From contig MGVN01000022.1 in NCBI GenBank assembly GCA_001800515.1, positions 1 to 16,264 on the forward strand: a stretch of 16,264 nucleotides of DNA. Reading direction: 5' to 3'. The translations under genes and the position numbers were made by a program. Shown in pieces: positions 14,598-16,264 of this stretch. The notes beneath the pieces are model-generated. The model saw only the letters and a program-made list of their open reading frames with translations, did no database searches and was not told the origin of the DNA. The stretch's first letter is position 1; each line of letters opens with the position of its first letter. This DNA is from Elusimicrobia bacterium RIFOXYB2_FULL_49_7. Lineage in GTDB: Bacteria > Fibrobacterota > OXYB2-FULL-49-7.

Positions 14598-15764
14598 TTA
14601 TGACAGTTTTTTTAGTTCGCGCTTGATGGCATCGGCCTTATCGGTCTTTTCCCACGTAAAGTTGGCTCCCGAGCGACCGAAATGGCCGTATGCGGCGGTT
14701 TCCTGATAATTAACCTTCCGCAGCTTGAGCGTATCAATGATGGCAGCCGGTTTCAGCGAAAAAACCTTGCGTACAATTTTCACCAGATCCGTCGAGTCAT
14801 AGGCGCTGGTTCCAAATGTATTGATGAGCACCGAAACCGGTTCGGCCACACCGATGGCATAGGCCAACTGGACTTCACATTTTCCGGCCGCTTTGGCGGC
14901 CACCAGGTTTTTGGCAATATAGCGGGCCATATACGCTGCACTGCGATCTACCTTTGAAGGATCTTTCCCGGAAAAAGCACCGCCGCCGTGGCGACCCATG
15001 CCACCGTAGGTATCCACGATGATCTTGCGTCCGGTCACACCGGAATCGCCGTGCGGCCCGCCGATGACAAAGCGTCCGGTCGGATTGATGAAATATTTCG
15101 TCTTATTATCCACCCATTTGCCGCATAACGGTTTGATGAGTTTTTCAATCATGTCTTTTTGAATGGTCTTGTAAGAGACCTCCGGCGCATGCTGGGTAGA
15201 GATAACCACCGTGTCAATCCGCTTGGGGCGATCGTTTTCGTATTCCACGGTCACCTGCGACTTGGCATCTGGCCGCAGATATTTCAGCTTACCGCTCTTG
15301 CGCATCCTGGCCAATTCATAGACCAGTTTATTGGCCAAGGAAATCGGAAGCGGCATCAGCTCGGGTGTTTCATCGCAGGCAAAGCCGAACATCATGCCCT
15401 GATCTCCGGCACCCTGCTCCTTGAACAGCCCCTGGCCCGCCGTAACACCTTGGGAGATGTCGGGAGATTGTTTTCCAAGCGCAACAAGGACGGCGCAAGA
15501 TTTGGCTTCAAAACCCAGAGCAGGGTCCGTATAACCAATCTTGGCAATAGTATCACGAACAATATCGGTAATATTGACATTTGCACGGGTCGTCACTTCG
15601 CCGGCCACCACGCAAAGACCTGTTGAAACCAGCGTTTCGCATGCCACACGCGAATAGGGATCCTGACGGAGCATGGCATCCAGCACACCGTCGGAAATCT
15701 GATCAGCCACCTTGTCCGGATGGCCTTCGGAAACGGATTCGGAAGTAAAAAGTACTTTTTCCAT
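14598..15764 (-). CDS. metK: S-adenosylmethionine synthetase
   Basis: Makes S-adenosylmethionine from ATP and methionine; works as a tetramer in the cytosol. The 388-residue length is typical. Diagnostic motifs are present: [19 protein letters not shown] at the N-terminus (His15 of GHPDK), the hexapeptide GAGDQG in the middle, and the glycine-rich region [20 protein letters not shown] followed by [19 protein letters not shown], which holds the second signature. The C-terminal part ([11 protein letters not shown], and YGHFGR near the end) also fits. AGAGG stands seven bases before ATG 15764. It is the first gene of the minus-strand cluster, with a probable promoter at 15813-15842. It also supplies the cofactor that the radical SAM enzyme of the opposing operon needs. 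Confidence 0.97.
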   Translation of the reverse strand: MEKVLFTSESVSEGHPDKVADQISDGVLDAMLRQDPYSRVACETLVSTGLCVVAGEVTTRANVNITDIVRDTIAKIGYTDPALGFEAKSCAVLVALGKQSPDISQGVTAGQGLFKEQGAGDQGMMFGFACDETPELMPLPISLANKLVYELARMRKSGKLKYLRPDAKSQVTVEYENDRPKRIDTVVISTQHAPEVSYKTIQKDMIEKLIKPLCGKWVDNKTKYFINPTGRFVIGGPHGDSGVTGRKIIVDTYGGMGRHGGGAFSGKDPSKVDRSAAYMARYIAKNLVAAKAAGKCEVQLAYAIGVAEPVSVLINTFGTSAYDSTDLVKIVRKVFSLKPAAIIDTLKLRKVNYQETAAYGHFGRSGANFTWEKTDKADAIKRELKKLS

Positions 15765-15812
15765 CGTGCAACCTCTTTATTTTAAAGTTTATGTAAGCAC
15801 TTGCGAAAGTAA

Positions 15813-15842
15813 AAGATAGCAAAGTCGGAAAAGCCGTTGCAA
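15813..15842 (-). promoter_or_regulatory. Candidate sigma-70-type promoter for metK
   Basis: On the minus strand TTGCAA (15837-15842) is followed after 18 bases by TATCTT (15813-15818), which would place the start of transcription near 15806 and give a leader of about 40 bases before metK. The hexamers match four of six positions each. The 111-base gap 15765-15875 shows nothing else convincing: no SAM or SAH riboswitch core, and no hairpin-plus-T-run for the upstream gene beyond a plain T-rich stretch after its stop. Confidence 0.4.
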
Positions 15843-15875
15843 CCCGAAATTAACAAAGTTTAATAAAAAAGGGGG

Positions 15876-16264
15876 CTATACCTTTACCGGTACCCGCTTA
15901 TTCGCACTTTCATACAAGGCATCCAGGATTTTCATGACCAGCAAGCCCTCTTCTCCGGTTGCAATGTGAAGCGTGTCGGTTAAAATCGCTTCGGCAAAAT
16001 GGTGGAACGATGAAAGCGGTTGCGTCCCATTTTCATGGAGGCGCAGATCAAACTCGGAACCCTGATTTTCAAAATAAAGTTCTGCTTCAAACTCATACGC
16101 TCCGTTGATATTTCGCTGAACCAATCCCCCCTTGGTCCCTAACAGACGGGTTTCCATGAGCTCCGACTCCTTGATATGGGCGGCCCATGACGCTTCCAAT
16201 ACAAGAGACGCACCATTTTTAAAACGGATGAATCCGGCGGCCAAATCCTCCACCGTATATTCTT
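15876..16264 (-). CDS. C-terminal part of a Gfo/Idh/MocA-family oxidoreductase (5' truncated)
   Basis: The minus-strand frame is open from the right edge to TAG at 15876-15878; about 128 C-terminal residues are visible. The segment reads YTVEDLAAGFIRFKNGASL at its start, then METRLLGTKGGL and HHFAEAILTD...ATGEEGLLVMKILDALYESANK, which is the ordinary C-terminal pattern of Gfo/Idh/MocA NAD(P)-dependent sugar or cyclitol dehydrogenases: an all-strand sheet used for substrate binding and dimerisation, closed by a helix. The NAD-binding Rossmann half and the catalytic Lys lie outside the window, so the substrate is not inferable. A GTG at 16251-16253 is internal, not a start, since coding sequence continues upstream. 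The gene is 111 bases upstream of metK and probably belongs to a different transcript. Confidence 0.85.
   Translation of the reverse strand, partial: EYTVEDLAAGFIRFKNGASLVLEASWAAHIKESELMETRLLGTKGGLVQRNINGAYEFEAELYFENQGSEFDLRLHENGTQPLSSFHHFAEAILTDTLHIATGEEGLLVMKILDALYESANKRVPVKV

Noticed and set aside
15765..15875. SAM or SAH riboswitch upstream of metK
   Set aside because: The 111-base gap is AT-rich and lacks the conserved cores and helices of SAM-I, SAM-II or SAH riboswitches; only a weak 4-bp hairpin and a candidate promoter are visible.

Overview
The window reads as chromosomal DNA of a Gram-negative, diderm bacterium: it has an outer-membrane TonB-dependent receptor, an ExbB/ExbD/TonB energiser and a lipoprotein-type binding protein. 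Base composition is moderate to GC-rich, except for an AT-richer receptor gene. The mix of a Gfo/Idh/MocA oxidoreductase, a FapA/DUF342 protein with a tandem STAS partner, and many genes without close familiar relatives would fit a less-studied phylum (for example the PVC/Omnitrophota neighbourhood), but nothing here fixes the taxonomy. No tRNA, rRNA, CRISPR array, insertion sequence or phage gene was seen.

Left half, plus strand. The 3' end of a probable DUF1573-type protein (2-337) is closed by a plausible Rho-independent terminator. A nine-gene, head-to-tail cluster follows (414-8619): TonB-dependent receptor, FecCD-type permease, ABC ATPase, Fe/B12-type substrate-binding lipoprotein, a small radical SAM protein, an isochorismatase-fold cysteine hydrolase, a short ExbB, ExbD and TonB. 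Most junctions overlap or nearly abut, so this looks like one operon. It would form a complete route for a scarce chelate (ferric siderophore, heme, cobalamin or another metallophore): across the outer membrane by the receptor using its own energiser, then across the inner membrane by the ABC importer. The unusual part is the radical SAM enzyme plus hydrolase inside the transport operon, which suggests chemistry on the imported ligand or on a metallophore.

Right half, minus strand (read from 15764 down to 8620): metK, ahcY, an LPG-synthase-type multi-spanning membrane protein, an M20 metallopeptidase, a FapA/DUF342 protein and a tandem-STAS protein. Apart from a 99-base gap between metK and ahcY these genes also abut or overlap. 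MetK and AhcY are the synthesis and by-product-clearing arms of the SAM cycle. FapA plus STAS looks like a separate regulatory or envelope-assembly module that shares the transcript. The two clusters converge with no bases between the stop codons of tonB and the STAS gene. A partial Gfo/Idh/MocA oxidoreductase on the minus strand runs off the right edge.

Two copies of a REP-like inverted repeat of about 70 bases, with arms of the type CTTCGACAAG...CTTGTCGAAG, sit at 7120-7192 and 14518-14585. The first covers the 3' end of the hydrolase gene and supplies its last residues; the second fills most of the metK-ahcY gap.
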